Shown piece after piece: positions 36,967 to 46,342 of a DNA stretch of 64,000 nt; the first letter of the stretch is position 1; the number at the start of each line of letters is the position of its first letter. This DNA comes from Peribacillus sp. FSL P2-0133. Lineage in GTDB: Bacteria; Bacillota; Bacilli; Bacillales; DSM-1321. The translations under genes and the position numbers were made by a program. Location of the stretch: assembly GCF_037975445.1 (NCBI RefSeq), contig NZ_CP150254.1, positions 2,788,001-2,852,000 on the forward strand. Reading direction: 5' to 3'. The notes beneath the pieces were generated by a model, which was not told the DNA's origin, did no database searches, and saw only the letters and a program-made list of their open reading frames with translations.

Positions 36967-37094
36967 TTTGAGATTATCCCATCATTAATAAGTTATTCTT
37001 TTGCCCTTGGAAAGCGGAAAACTGCTAACCTTTATTTATTTTCTAAAGTAAGAACGGTATAAGAAACTTAACTCATTCTTTACGCAATAATATG

Positions 37095-37250
37095 TTAAAT
37101 AAAACTTAAATCTTTCCCTCCATTGTCCAAAACGATTCCTTTTGCAATCTTCAAGACCCCTTCGGCATCATTGAGATTGACTAATTCAACTGGGAAGTGG
37201 GAATATCTGCGCGGTGTTGAAAGAACTCCTACTGGCATTCCTTTATTCGG
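37095..37250 (-). pseudogene. C-terminal relic of an M42-family aminopeptidase
   Basis: The minus-strand frame KGMPVGVLSTPRRYSHFPVE, LVNLNDAEGVLKIAKGIV to stop at 37095 matches the end of M42 glutamyl-aminopeptidase/endoglucanase-like proteins, including the metal-site region PRRYSHxPVE. The frame is not continued upstream with the expected GGGTDA motif. The domain is gone apart from this piece. Confidence 0.6.
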
Positions 37251-37370
37251 GGAGTCATTCCATTAGGGTTGGTCATGTCAAAATACCAAAGAAAGACGAC
37301 TTTAGTCAAACCTCTTCCCTTGCAGCAAAATTTCGATTGCGAATTCCATTCGAATTGTTTCGAATGTTTT

Positions 37371-37511
37371 CTAAAAAAATGTCTTGAAAATGTCTTGGTG
37401 CTGACCGCACTCATTACAGGAATATTCTATTTCTAATGCGTCTTCAGTTACTGTATGTACTGTCTCTTTTTTACAAGTTTCACAAAATCTCTTTTCGGTT
37501 ATTTCTTTCAT
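37371..37511 (-). CDS. zinc-ribbon protein, 46 aa
   Basis: ATG 37511 (MKEITEKRFCETCKKETVH) gives one zinc ribbon: FCETCK and, after 20 residues, YSCNECGQ. The C-terminus is short (HQDIFKTFF). It is probably a real small cytoplasmic protein like other Bacillus one-ribbon proteins; function is unknown. A CGGAG site lies ten bases upstream. Confidence 0.6.
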   Translation of the reverse strand: MKEITEKRFCETCKKETVHTVTEDALEIEYSCNECGQHQDIFKTFF

Positions 37512-37588
37512 GTATCATTCACACTCCGTTTTCCCATCATTGTTTGTAGCCTTGTTAATATTATTTTGCGAATATCCTTCAGAAAAAA

Positions 37589-37643
37589 TACCTTTTTCCT
37601 GAAGTTCCTCAAAAAGAGGGAAAAGTATTCAGAGAAAAAGGTA
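37589..37643 (-). terminator. terminator of methyltransferase gene
   Basis: TACCTTTTTCCTGAA and TTCAGAGAAAAAGGTA pair around a 24-base loop that contains a further CCTCAAAAAGAGG stem. It starts ten bases after the stop codon. Confidence 0.6.
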
Positions 37644-37652
37644 CCAAGATAT

Positions 37653-38483
37653 TCAATTACCCTTCGGATTCCAATACATCAAAGCGGCATGAAACGGATA
37701 TTCGTATTCGAAAACTCCTTCTTTTTCCACCACATATTTATTTAGAATCGTTTTTACTTCATCATAGGAAAAATGTTCATCGAGAATTTTTGTTGTATTA
37801 TCGCGAATCATTTCTTCATAGGTGGAATAGATTTTTTTACTTTTCAATTTAACGATCTTACAGTCCGCCAGTATTCCAAGTTGATACAAAACATTCAAGA
37901 TGTGTATGTAATCCCGCTTTCTTAAATTGATCGTATATCCTCGTTGCTTCAATTCCATATAATGAGGTTTTTCTGGGCCGGTTGTCATACCTACAATCAC
38001 TAACCGGGCTGCAGAATCATTCATTTTTAATAAGGTTTGACCGATTTCTGTCATACGGTAATAACAATTAAAACCAAATACTACATCATATCTGTCTCTT
38101 TTAGTATCACTTTCCCACTTATCATGAATCAATTCCATGTTTTCGAAACCTTTTTCGTTCGCCTGGGATTCCAAAAAACTGATAATGCTTTTGGAACTAT
38201 CTATACAAGTTAGCTTCCTGACTTCTTTTGCAATATCGAATGTATAATTGCCCCATCCAGGGCCGATTTCCAAAACATGATCATCCTGTTTTAATAATGC
38301 CAATAACTCTTGCTGCACATGTTTTGCATAAGGATCCGCTTTATGTTGTTTTTTCTCTGCCACCTTGGAAGACCAAAAAGCTTCTTCTGCTGCATCATCT
38401 TTTAGCCTGTTAGGTATCTTCCCTGTATGATCTGCCATTGCCTGTTTCCAAAGTTCAATATAATCAAAATTATCGGTTTTCAT
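37653..38483 (-). CDS. class I SAM-dependent methyltransferase, 276 aa
   Basis: The SAM-binding motif is VLEIGPGWGNYTFDIA, followed by LTCIDSSKS as the acidic ribose-binding strand end and DVVFGFNCYYRMTEI. ATG 38483 (MKTDNFDYIELW) has GAGGAGCGTGCGG upstream. N-terminal residues 1-60 are helical with many charges. The last third may be a substrate-binding part (YINLRKRDYIHILNVLYQLG). It is monocistronic with its own terminator. The substrate, small molecule or macromolecule, is not indicated by neighbours. Confidence 0.75.
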   Translation of the reverse strand: MKTDNFDYIELWKQAMADHTGKIPNRLKDDAAEEAFWSSKVAEKKQHKADPYAKHVQQELLALLKQDDHVLEIGPGWGNYTFDIAKEVRKLTCIDSSKSIISFLESQANEKGFENMELIHDKWESDTKRDRYDVVFGFNCYYRMTEIGQTLLKMNDSAARLVIVGMTTGPEKPHYMELKQRGYTINLRKRDYIHILNVLYQLGILADCKIVKLKSKKIYSTYEEMIRDNTTKILDEHFSYDEVKTILNKYVVEKEGVFEYEYPFHAALMYWNPKGN

Positions 38484-38530
38484 CCGCACGCTCCTCAAAT
38501 TATATAATTTATGTATAATAATTTTTTCTT

Positions 38531-38590
38531 AAACTACTCTTACCCCATAGTTGCAACAGAAAAAGAGCTGCAAATCAGCTCCTGATAATG
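38531..38590 (-). repeat. possible divergent hairpin repeat/terminator
   Basis: ACTACTCTTACCCCATAGTT, GCAACAGAAAAAGAGCTGCA then AATCAGCTC resembles modules 1 and 2 of the repeat family; the GAGCTGCAAATCAGCTC stem is intact. Confidence 0.35.
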
Positions 38591-38763
38591 AACAAAACCT
38601 TTTTATATTATAATCTCTCAACATATTAGAATTGGTCATACTCAACTACTTGCAGCGTTTTGTCCAAAGACTCACTGCTTTAGGGCTTTCTATTTCTCTA
38701 TTTTATAGGTTCTCTTTTTAATAATACAATAAGATTATATAAAGTTTTGTTAACATTATTCGA

Positions 38764-38800
38764 AAAGGGGAAAGCTGACGTTTCATCCACTTCTCCCCTT
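38764..38800 (-). terminator. terminator of hydrolase gene
   Basis: AAAGGGGA and TCCCCTTCT arms flank a 20-base loop; the minus-strand transcript would end in TTTTCG. It lies 20 bp after the hydrolase stop. Confidence 0.45.
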
Positions 38801-38819
38801 CTATTATCTTATAAAAGGT

Positions 38820-39641
38820 TTACACGTTTTTAAAATGCTGTTGGATATAAGAATTCACTTTATCAGGCACTTCGATTTGGATAAAATGCCCGGCATTTTG
38901 AATAATGTGAACCTGTGCATGTGGGAAACCTTCTTTCTGGAGCTTGTAGGCAAATTCAAAAGGTATATAAGGATCCATCTCTCCCCAAATTATTGTGACA
39001 GGTATTTTGATCTGATTTAGTTTTTGATTGTACGATTTTACCTTTTCTATATTTCCGGAACGGTATAGATCTAAGATGACTTTACAAGATTCGGGTGTTC
39101 TAAAGACACGAAAGAAGTCTTCCAGAATTTCGTCAACTATGCTCGGAATCGTTTTCTTCAATTCAGTTTGAGCTTGGGGATCATCTGACATACGCTTCAT
39201 TATTTTCTCCCCGGCATATGGTGTTCTCCAAATCTGAGCAAGTGAGTGCCACTTATAATCAACTGATATGGTTGTATTTGAAACAAAGAGACTTAGTATT
39301 CTCTCTGGATGATCACATGCCCATTTCAGTCCAATAAGTCCGCCCCAGTCATGTACAATAAGGTGGAATTTATCTAGTTTTAGTTCCCTTGTAAAATCCG
39401 ATACAAACTGTTCATATCTTTCCCATGTTGAGGATTCATCAAACTGTTCACTTTGGCCGAATCCAGGGAGGTCCGGTGCAATGGTTCTAAATCCACAAGA
39501 CACAATGCATGGAATCATTTCCTTCCACAAAAGGCTGGACTCAGGTACCCCGTGCAATAAAAGAACTGGGGGATCATTAACATTGCCTTTCTCGATATAA
39601 GATACCATCTTTCCATTTATTATCATTTTTTTCTTTTTCAC
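38820..39641 (-). CDS. alpha/beta hydrolase with Asp nucleophile
   Basis: This 273-residue hydrolase resembles epoxide hydrolase/haloalkane dehalogenase proteins. The oxyanion segment is LLLHGVPESS. The nucleophile elbow is VHDWGGLIG, with Asp in place of Ser, which indicates attack on carbon rather than ester hydrolysis. The acid residue is in WGEMDPYIPF and the catalytic His in NAGHFIQIE. A helical cap lies between about 130 and 200. The start is GTG with AGGAGGTAGATAAAA upstream. It is alone between non-coding stretches. The exact substrate (epoxide, halide, fluoroacetate-like) is not visible. Confidence 0.8.
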   Translation of the reverse strand: MKKKKMIINGKMVSYIEKGNVNDPPVLLLHGVPESSLLWKEMIPCIVSCGFRTIAPDLPGFGQSEQFDESSTWERYEQFVSDFTRELKLDKFHLIVHDWGGLIGLKWACDHPERILSLFVSNTTISVDYKWHSLAQIWRTPYAGEKIMKRMSDDPQAQTELKKTIPSIVDEILEDFFRVFRTPESCKVILDLYRSGNIEKVKSYNQKLNQIKIPVTIIWGEMDPYIPFEFAYKLQKEGFPHAQVHIIQNAGHFIQIEVPDKVNSYIQQHFKNV

Positions 39642-40288
39642 TTTTATCTACCTCCTGTATAGAGTATTTTGAAACCTTATTAGCATTAAGCCAGGTCATA
39701 GTTCCTGGCTAGAATGGGGATTTCTTTAGAATAGACTATGGATAAAATCACTATATAGAGAGTTTAAATGGAATTACTATCAAATTCCCTCTCTCATTTC
39801 TATGTTAGTTTGCTATTTAATGCTTGTGTTTTTAGATTTTTATCCAAAGTTTATTCAAAAATGGATTTATCGTGGATATGGACTCCTTCAATTCTTTGTC
39901 CGAAATTTATTCGCTTCCAATATATAACATCAAACAGCACAACAAAAAAAGGTAAAGCCACAAAAAGGCCTTACCTCTGAAATGATTAAAACCTTTATTA
40001 CTCTAAAGGTATCAAAGTTAATTGATCAATCCACTTAAATTGTACTTCCGCTCTATAATGCATGATCTAATCATTACGGGTGTTTCATCTAGTTCATTTG
40101 AATCCGTAAATGATTCAAAGTTTCTAACCCAATCTTTTCTAGGTTTTAGGTAGGTTCCTTTATTGTAATTTAGACATCTGTGGACTTTTGCTGAGTGAAA
40201 AAAAATATGAAGATGATAATGGGAATGGCTATTAGAAAGGCATTGTTTCTCGAACTTTTAATTGTAGGAATATCTGTTAATGACATTT
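39642..40288. other. intergenic stretch without gene
   Basis: No ribosome-site-supported frame was found. A hairpin AGGTAAAGCC/GGCCTTACCT lies at 39950-39976, consistent with a terminator or a lost gene end. Confidence 0.5.
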
Positions 40289-40738
40289 TTACTCATTCCC
40301 TTTTAATGTAGTTAATAATTCTGGTGGTACATTATAGTGCTTCTTTACAATCGTATTAAAAAAATTATAATCTTCAATTGGCAATGCCGGAACAACTTCA
40401 GGATAACCAAAAATAGGACCGGAAACATTAATTGAGAAATCACCTGACGAAATAAATATTCCAGTCACATGTATGGCATCATTGATTAATAATATAGCTA
40501 TAATGATGTCCAATATATCGATAAAAAGATTTCCCACTTGCGAGTGGCCCTTCCCTTCTAAACGATGGCCCCCAAAAAGAGGCCCACCTAATGAGAGACT
40601 AAATCTGCCTGCTCTTACAAAAACGCCAATGATTGTGATTTGTCCAGTTAATAATAGGATGGCTGTTGTAATTTCGAGATTACGCTGAAAGGAGTGAATT
40701 ACTTTTTTTTCTGAATTATCTACACAGGTTTCAATCAA
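40289..40738 (-). CDS. unknown protein at the end of the Mo-hydroxylase operon, 149 aa
   Basis: TTG 40738 is chosen because TGGGGAG lies eight bases upstream; an earlier ATG at 40783 has no site. The sequence is two similar halves, each a hydrophobic strand-rich stretch ending in a Ser/Gly motif: TGQITIIGVFVRAGRFSLSLGG/GPLFGG is split here as RAGRFSLSLGGPLFGG, and SSGDFSINVSGPIFGYPE. This suggests an internal duplication. There is no signal peptide. It follows the 2Fe-2S subunit gene by 48 bp and is probably co-transcribed. The family is not recognised. Confidence 0.6.
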   Translation of the reverse strand: MIETCVDNSEKKVIHSFQRNLEITTAILLLTGQITIIGVFVRAGRFSLSLGGPLFGGHRLEGKGHSQVGNLFIDILDIIIAILLINDAIHVTGIFISSGDFSINVSGPIFGYPEVVPALPIEDYNFFNTIVKKHYNVPPELLTTLKGNE

Positions 40739-40786
40739 TATCACCACTCCCCATGTAGGCATTTTATTCATATAAACGGGCAAACG

Positions 40787-41284
40787 TCACTGATTTGTTT
40801 GATTTTTTATATTTAAAAGTTCTATTACTGAATATATTGCTTTTTCAATTTCTTTATATCCGGTACATCGACAAATATTCGAAGAAAGCCATGTTTCAAT
40901 TTTTTCAGGACTTGGGTTCCTGTCATTAAGGAGTAAAGCCTGGCAAATCATTATAAATCCTGATGTACAATACCCACATTGAAAAGCAAAATGTTCCACA
41001 AATGCTCTCTGAATCGGGGTATTCTTGAGGCCCTCTATTGTAAGGATTTCTGAATCAATGGCTTCAATGGCTAACATTAAACAGGATTTCATTGGCTGTT
41101 TATTCATTATAACCGTACAAGCGCCGCAATCTCCATTTAAACATCCAGGTTTAGCTCCTGTAAGTCCAATTTTATCTCGGAGAACATCTAGCAATATATC
41201 TGATGCCAATATATCCCTCTCATACCGTTCTTTATTTATTTCTAATTGAATGGTAATTTTTCGATCCGCCGAATGGCTATTCAT
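40787..41284 (-). CDS. 2Fe-2S subunit of a molybdenum hydroxylase
   Basis: This 165-residue small subunit (XdhC/PucE/CoxS type) has two iron-sulfur clusters. The plant-type ferredoxin cluster is CLNGDCGACTV plus a later Cys in MKSC. The C-terminal helical cluster is CGYCTSGFI and CRCTGY. It passes electrons from the Mo centre to FAD. ATG 41284 overlaps the FAD-subunit stop by 8 bp with GGTGAGGAAC in front. The operon order is XdhC-like, MobA-like, Mo, FAD, FeS, unknown. Confidence 0.9.
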   Translation of the reverse strand: MNSHSADRKITIQLEINKERYERDILASDILLDVLRDKIGLTGAKPGCLNGDCGACTVIMNKQPMKSCLMLAIEAIDSEILTIEGLKNTPIQRAFVEHFAFQCGYCTSGFIMICQALLLNDRNPSPEKIETWLSSNICRCTGYKEIEKAIYSVIELLNIKNQTNQ

Positions 41285-42119
41285 GTTCCTCACCACCTAT
41301 ATATGACAAAATGTATGAAAGGGTATTTTCTAAAACAAATAATCTATATTCATTGGATCCTTCTATATCGTTTAAAACAGGAGTTGGTAAAAACTCAAAA
41401 GAGGTTAAAATTCGATCTTTAAAAGATAAACTCTTATCATTTAGTTTGTTTTCCATTTGAATTGACCGAAAAGGATATGGGCATACCCCGCTGAATGCAA
41501 ATCGAATAAATCCTTCTTTTTTTAATGAGGCAACTGTTAAAAGCGGATATCCCGTTTTCCATTGCTGCCTTTTCTTTACACTAATGTGTTTAGCTTTCAG
41601 ATAATCTTTTTCTGTTACAATTTGTACGAGAAATTCCCCTTCGTCAAGTCGTAGCTCTTTATGGAAAACTTCATTAATAAATTCTTTCCTCGTTCCTTTT
41701 GGTCCTGCAATAATGACAGTACTATCTGATAATAAAAATGGAAGAACTGACTCTCTATAAAAAATTTGACCACATATGTTTCCACCTATAGTGATTTTAT
41801 TTCTTGATGTATAATCAGCAACTTCTTTTGAAGTATCCGCTAATAGCGGAAATAGCCTATTTTCTTCGATTGCGCGTAAACTCAATGTTGAGCCAATGAT
41901 CAGTTCTTGGTGTTTAAACCCGAATGCATTGCATTCGGGAATCCCTTTTAAATCAATAATCGCATCGGTGTATATAAAATTTAAACGTCCTAATGTTAAA
42001 ACTTCAGTCCCTCCACCATAATACATAGGTTTTTTTTCTTGTAATTTTAATAGTTGATAAAGTTCAATCGCCTCTTTTATCGATTGAGGTTTATAATAAT
42101 CAAAATTATAAGGTAACAT
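41277..42119 (-). CDS. FAD subunit of a molybdenum hydroxylase
   Basis: This is a 280-residue medium subunit (CoxM/PucC type). The N-terminus NFDYYKPQSIKEAIELYQ, the FAD motif MYYGGGTEVLTLGRLN (variant of GGT), IIGSTLSLRAIE and TIGGNICGQIF are diagnostic. ATG 42119 overlaps the Mo-subunit stop by one base (TAATG), so it is translationally coupled. GGGAGAAGAGCGT precedes it. It transfers electrons to NAD+ or another acceptor. Confidence 0.88.
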   Translation of the reverse strand: MLPYNFDYYKPQSIKEAIELYQLLKLQEKKPMYYGGGTEVLTLGRLNFIYTDAIIDLKGIPECNAFGFKHQELIIGSTLSLRAIEENRLFPLLADTSKEVADYTSRNKITIGGNICGQIFYRESVLPFLLSDSTVIIAGPKGTRKEFINEVFHKELRLDEGEFLVQIVTEKDYLKAKHISVKKRQQWKTGYPLLTVASLKKEGFIRFAFSGVCPYPFRSIQMENKLNDKSLSFKDRILTSFEFLPTPVLNDIEGSNEYRLFVLENTLSYILSYIGGEEHE

Positions 42120-44440
42120 TACGCTCTTCTCCCTCTCTTCCCCCTCCAAATGAGTTCAGGAAGTAATGGCAACTGGTTCAAAGGAATCCCAGCAGCCAAA
42201 GATAAACTGTTACCTAAAGCAGCTGGCATACCAAGAAGCCCATGTTCTCCAAGGCCCCTTGCGCCATATGGGGCATCTAAGTGTGGTGTTTCTACAAATT
42301 CACAGATATATTCAGGGTTTTCTCCATACCTTAACGGTCTATAGGTTCTGAGTTGAGGGTTTAATACTCTGCCAAGGTGATCGAAATAGAATGTTTCACG
42401 CCCACCAAATGCTATGCCCATGCTCATTGCACCCATTATTTGTCCTTCTGCAGTTTTTTGATTCAGAACCTTTCCTGCATCAATGACAGATATTGCCCTT
42501 ACTATCTTGTAAGTATATTCATTTATGTCATACTCTACTTCTACCCCTTGTGCGCCAACAGTCCATTCAGGACCTGGTCTGCCCGCACCTGTATTGGGAT
42601 CTAAATTTGTTATATGTGGTATGGTATATTGCCCTCTACCGATGATTTGTCCTCCAATTGTGCTTCCGTCAGGATATGTATACCCATACACTAGCCGTTT
42701 GAAAGGAATTTCTATATTCGGTTCCCCTTTCATAAAGACCCTTTCCTGGCCAAGGACGATGTCTTCAATTGGAGCTCGTAATACACAAGAAGCAAGTTTC
42801 TTTATTTGTAAAAGAGCATCTTCCACAGCTTGAATCGCAGCCCTTCCTGCCATTAATGTTCCACGGCTTGCTACCGTTTTCCAATGTTCTGGAGTATTTT
42901 GTGTATTTACCTTCATCTGAACGTTTACACGATCAATTGAGACCTTTAATTTATCTGATACAATCTGTGCTAATATCGTTTTCGTTCCTGTACCAATTTC
43001 TACTAGTCCTGAAATAAGGTTTACACTGCCATCAGGGTTAAAGGTTAAAATGACACCAGATCCAGCGTTGGTATCGATCGTTGAAGTTTTCCATATACAA
43101 GCGATCCCTTTTGCCCTTATTATCTTGTCGTTTATTTTAACTAACTGGCCCTCTTCCCAATTCATTTTTTTCTTAAGTACTTGTATGCATTTAGGAAGAT
43201 TACCTACCGTGCTTGAATTTAATTTAACTTGTGTTGGGGTGGAGTTCCCTGGCAGTATCGCATTCATTTCACGAAGTTCAAGTGGATCCATTCCAAGCTT
43301 TTTTGAAAGAGAATCCATAGTCCGCTCAAAAGCAAACAGAACTTCTGAATGGGCGAAACCTCGATAAGGCGAGGCATATGGATGATTTGTATACATACAG
43401 AGAGAGTCACACCAAATATTTTCTATATTGTAAGGTCCGGTGCAATCTACAGCTCCAGCACGGCTTAGATCTGTAGCTTTGTCGGCATATGCTCCCCCGT
43501 CCCATAAATACGTCAGCTCTGCGACCTTTAGCAAACCAGATTGTGTACAACCTAATTTAATGGTAGCATCTAATCCAATATGACAAGGTGATGTCAAAAT
43601 ATCCTCTTCACGACTATTTTCAACTTTTACTAGCCTGCCATTAACGGCCTTTGACGCGATATAAGCTAATAGTTCAAGTTGGACCGAGGCTTTACCACCG
43701 AATGCCCCTCCAACAAGTGGAGTGTTTACTATGACGTTTCCAATTTCAACATCAAAGTAATCACTTATCAAACGCTTGATCATGAAGGGAGCTTGAGAAG
43801 AAGAAGTGATAATGATCTTATCATCTGAGTGAATTTCCGCTAATGAACATCTTGTTTCCATGGCTGCATGGTCGGAGGGGGAAAAAGAAAACTTTTCCTC
43901 AATAATGATTTCGCTCTCTTGCCAACCTGTTTTTCTGTCACCTTTTCTGATTTTGGTTCGATTTGCTATATTTGTGCCTGGCTCGGGAAATACCTCGGAT
44001 ATTTTTTTATAGGTGTCTAAATCTGGGTGGAGTAGAGGGGAATTGGGATTTAAGGCTTCCGTTGGTGAATTGACAACGGCTAAAGGTTCATAGATAACTT
44101 GAATATTGTCAGCTGCAATCTCTGCTTGTTTCATTGTATCAGCAACAACAAGTGCTACTACTTCTCCATGATAGCGGACTTTATCTTGAGCTATGGGGTA
44201 CCGATCCCTGATTTCTTCTCCTGTTAGTGGTAAATTCCCACCTGTTATGATTGCACGAACGCCTGGAACTTTTTCAGCTTTGGTTAGATTAATATTTTTA
44301 ATAAGGGCATGTGCATAAGGACTAATTACCTTTTTAACATGGAGAATTTTTACTTCTTCGCGGTCTCCTGTGTAAATCGCCTGCCCAGTCACCTTTTCCC
44401 AGGCATCTTTTCGAGTTACCCCTTTTCCGATAATATCCAT
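42119..44440 (-). CDS. molybdopterin-binding large subunit, xanthine dehydrogenase family
   Basis: This 773-residue catalytic subunit contains the Mo-cofactor motifs VGGAFGGKASVQLE and ASPYRGFAHSEVLF, and the C-terminal ARGLGEHGLLG, which carries the catalytic Glu. The AYRCSFR loop of aerobic CO dehydrogenases is absent, so CO is not the substrate. Xanthine or another N-heterocycle/aldehyde is more likely. AGGAGACTAT precedes the ATG. The operon resembles pucABCDE of Bacillus subtilis in content, with order A-B-D-C-E. No purine-pathway genes are adjacent, so the substrate remains open. Confidence 0.88.
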   Translation of the reverse strand: MDIIGKGVTRKDAWEKVTGQAIYTGDREEVKILHVKKVISPYAHALIKNINLTKAEKVPGVRAIITGGNLPLTGEEIRDRYPIAQDKVRYHGEVVALVVADTMKQAEIAADNIQVIYEPLAVVNSPTEALNPNSPLLHPDLDTYKKISEVFPEPGTNIANRTKIRKGDRKTGWQESEIIIEEKFSFSPSDHAAMETRCSLAEIHSDDKIIITSSSQAPFMIKRLISDYFDVEIGNVIVNTPLVGGAFGGKASVQLELLAYIASKAVNGRLVKVENSREEDILTSPCHIGLDATIKLGCTQSGLLKVAELTYLWDGGAYADKATDLSRAGAVDCTGPYNIENIWCDSLCMYTNHPYASPYRGFAHSEVLFAFERTMDSLSKKLGMDPLELREMNAILPGNSTPTQVKLNSSTVGNLPKCIQVLKKKMNWEEGQLVKINDKIIRAKGIACIWKTSTIDTNAGSGVILTFNPDGSVNLISGLVEIGTGTKTILAQIVSDKLKVSIDRVNVQMKVNTQNTPEHWKTVASRGTLMAGRAAIQAVEDALLQIKKLASCVLRAPIEDIVLGQERVFMKGEPNIEIPFKRLVYGYTYPDGSTIGGQIIGRGQYTIPHITNLDPNTGAGRPGPEWTVGAQGVEVEYDINEYTYKIVRAISVIDAGKVLNQKTAEGQIMGAMSMGIAFGGRETFYFDHLGRVLNPQLRTYRPLRYGENPEYICEFVETPHLDAPYGARGLGEHGLLGMPAALGNSLSLAAGIPLNQLPLLPELIWRGKRGRRA

Positions 44441-44482
44441 ATAGTCTCCTCATTTTCATTATTATTCTTATTTAATTGTTAT

Positions 44483-45085
44483 TTAATGGTTATCTATTTT
44501 GTTTTTCCAAAAAAGATATTCTTTCATATTATCAATATCAACAAACCATTTTTCCACATAAAAAGGAACAAGTATCCCCTTTTCTCTCTTGGCCATTAGA
44601 ATCTGTCTTGCGCCTCGGTCTCCTCGTAAAAGGTGAATGTCGGAAAAGAGATCTTTGTCAATAAGTATGGGAGGTCGTATACAACCATAAAAACTAGAGG
44701 CAACAAAGGAGTAATTAGGGTTTCTTTTGTATATTTCGATGAGTTTGTTTATCATATTTGTTGTTATAAAGGGCTGATCAGCAAGTAAAATTACTACGGC
44801 GTCCGAATGTATGTTGTTTGCTGATCGTATACCTGTTTGGAGTGAATGGGATTGACCTGCTTCAGGTTCTTTAATTTCGACCGTAATTATTTTTTCAGAA
44901 CAAAAACCAGATAAATCTAGGTGGTTTAAATGATTTGAAATAATGATAATATTGTTAAGTTCAGATAGAACCGCTTTTTCTAATCCCCATCTTCCCATTT
45001 CTTTATTTCCTAATGGCAATGCTAATTTATTTATACCCATTCGATAACTATTTCCAGCGGCCAGGTATACCCCAGTTATTTTCAT
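44483..45085 (-). CDS. MobA-like nucleotidyltransferase (MocA/PucB type)
   Basis: This 200-residue NTP transferase has the N-terminal signature VYLAAGNSYRMGINKLALPL (LAAGxSxRMG-K), ILLADQPF with metal-binding Asp, and GDRGARQIL. It attaches CMP (or GMP) to molybdopterin for hydroxylases. It overlaps the XdhC-like gene by 4 bp. The partner enzymes are encoded downstream. Confidence 0.85.
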   Translation of the reverse strand: MKITGVYLAAGNSYRMGINKLALPLGNKEMGRWGLEKAVLSELNNIIIISNHLNHLDLSGFCSEKIITVEIKEPEAGQSHSLQTGIRSANNIHSDAVVILLADQPFITTNMINKLIEIYKRNPNYSFVASSFYGCIRPPILIDKDLFSDIHLLRGDRGARQILMAKREKGILVPFYVEKWFVDIDNMKEYLFWKNKIDNH

Positions 45086-46032
45086 TCGGAATGTCCCTTC
45101 ATTCTTTTATGCTGAATTAATTCGGCTATAATGCTAACTGCAATCTCGAAAGGGCCCTTAGCTCCAATTGATAAACCGATCGGTGAGTGTATATTATTAG
45201 GGGGGTTCATGTCAAATAAACTGGCTGTACGTTTTTTGGAACCTAAAACGCCTATATAGGGTAATGACTGATTCATCATTAGTGAAAGTATTTCTTTATC
45301 TCTCTGAAAGTTATGAGTCATGATGATAACATAATCATCTTTTTTAAAAGATAATTGTTCCATAATTTCAGTTGGGAATCCTATAATATGGCTAACTGCG
45401 TCGGGTATATTATTTTCGTTACAAAGCTCGGACCTCCAATCGCAAACAGTAACTAAAAACCCTATTGAGGTAGCCATAGTAACAACTGGATATACATCAC
45501 ATCCAGCTCCAAAAATGATTAAACGCGGTTTAGGTATAAACTTTTGCATATAAATAAAGCTAACATCATTATCTTTGTGTTCATTATTATTCTCATCCTC
45601 TGGCCGGAAAGAAGACCCCAATAAGTTCCACTCATCATCTAACTCAATTTGATGGACGATTACCTTAGCTTTTTTAATGGAAGCCAAGACATATGAAAGA
45701 TTTTCTTTTAATTTATGGTCCACATACTCCAGTAATATATATATAGTTCCGTTACAACCTGTTCCAATTCCCCATTCTAGATCTTCATCACGTTCCATGT
45801 GATATACAAAGGTCTCTGTATTTTTCCTTTCAAACACTCTGCAAGAATGAAGAATAAGATCTTCCTCGATACACCCAACACTAATAACGCCTAAAGAAGT
45901 ACCATCTTTTTTTATAAGCATGGAGGTACCTTCACGCAAGTATGCTGAACCTTCCACATGAATGATGGTAGCCAATACACACTCCATGGATGTCGATTGA
46001 ATCTCTTCAAGGATAGTATACATTTGATTCAC
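45082..46032 (-). CDS. XdhC-family maturation factor (PucA type)
   Basis: This 316-residue protein belongs to the XdhC/CoxI family. An N-terminal region holds the Cys motif SVGCIEEDL. The C-terminal Rossmann-like domain has PRLIIFGAGCDVYPVVTMA, VTVCDWRSELC and VIIMTHNFQRDKEIL with GVLGSKKRTA. It binds sulfurated Mo cofactor and inserts it into the hydroxylase. The GTG start follows GGGGGAAGACAA. It is the first gene of the operon. The 310 bp upstream (46033-46342) hold its promoter and the terminator of the preceding gene. Confidence 0.85.
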   Translation of the reverse strand: MNQMYTILEEIQSTSMECVLATIIHVEGSAYLREGTSMLIKKDGTSLGVISVGCIEEDLILHSCRVFERKNTETFVYHMERDEDLEWGIGTGCNGTIYILLEYVDHKLKENLSYVLASIKKAKVIVHQIELDDEWNLLGSSFRPEDENNNEHKDNDVSFIYMQKFIPKPRLIIFGAGCDVYPVVTMATSIGFLVTVCDWRSELCNENNIPDAVSHIIGFPTEIMEQLSFKKDDYVIIMTHNFQRDKEILSLMMNQSLPYIGVLGSKKRTASLFDMNPPNNIHSPIGLSIGAKGPFEIAVSIIAELIQHKRMKGHSE

Positions 46033-46284
46033 TTGTCTTCCCCCTGGTCTTCTATGAGTTCATTCATTCTATTAATATCATTATGTTGATTTATAAAAAA
46101 AATGTGTTTATATAGAAATAGAATTATTCTAGTGCGGACTGAACACATGGGAAATGTGGTTTTTCTTGAATTGTGCTTTAGAGGTTCACAGTCATTTAAT
46201 CCTTGTATGCAAGAGAGTGTCTCATTCGATGGTTTAAAAAAAGGGGAGGGATATAAATGTATTCCTATTTTATTGGTAAACAAA

Positions 46285-46309
46285 AAGGAGCAAAAATTTT
46301 GCTCCTGCA
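46285..46309 (-). terminator. terminator after HEAT-repeat gene
   Basis: AGGAGCAAAA and TTTTGCTCCT form a near-palindromic stem; the minus-strand tail is TTTTTG. It isolates the HEAT gene from the Mo operon. Confidence 0.75.
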
Positions 46310-46342
46310 TCCAATCTTATTTGTTTTCCTTTTGAATAAATT

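Noticed and set aside
37101..37245. Plus-strand segment reading FCNLQDPFGIIEID, like a glyoxalase end
   Set aside because: The minus strand of the same bases gives a longer and better match to the end of M42 aminopeptidases, so the plus-strand reading is taken as chance.
46029..46310. 93-aa minus-strand frame upstream of the XdhC-like gene
   Set aside because: No ribosome site or recognisable content; it spans a terminator and the operon promoter region.
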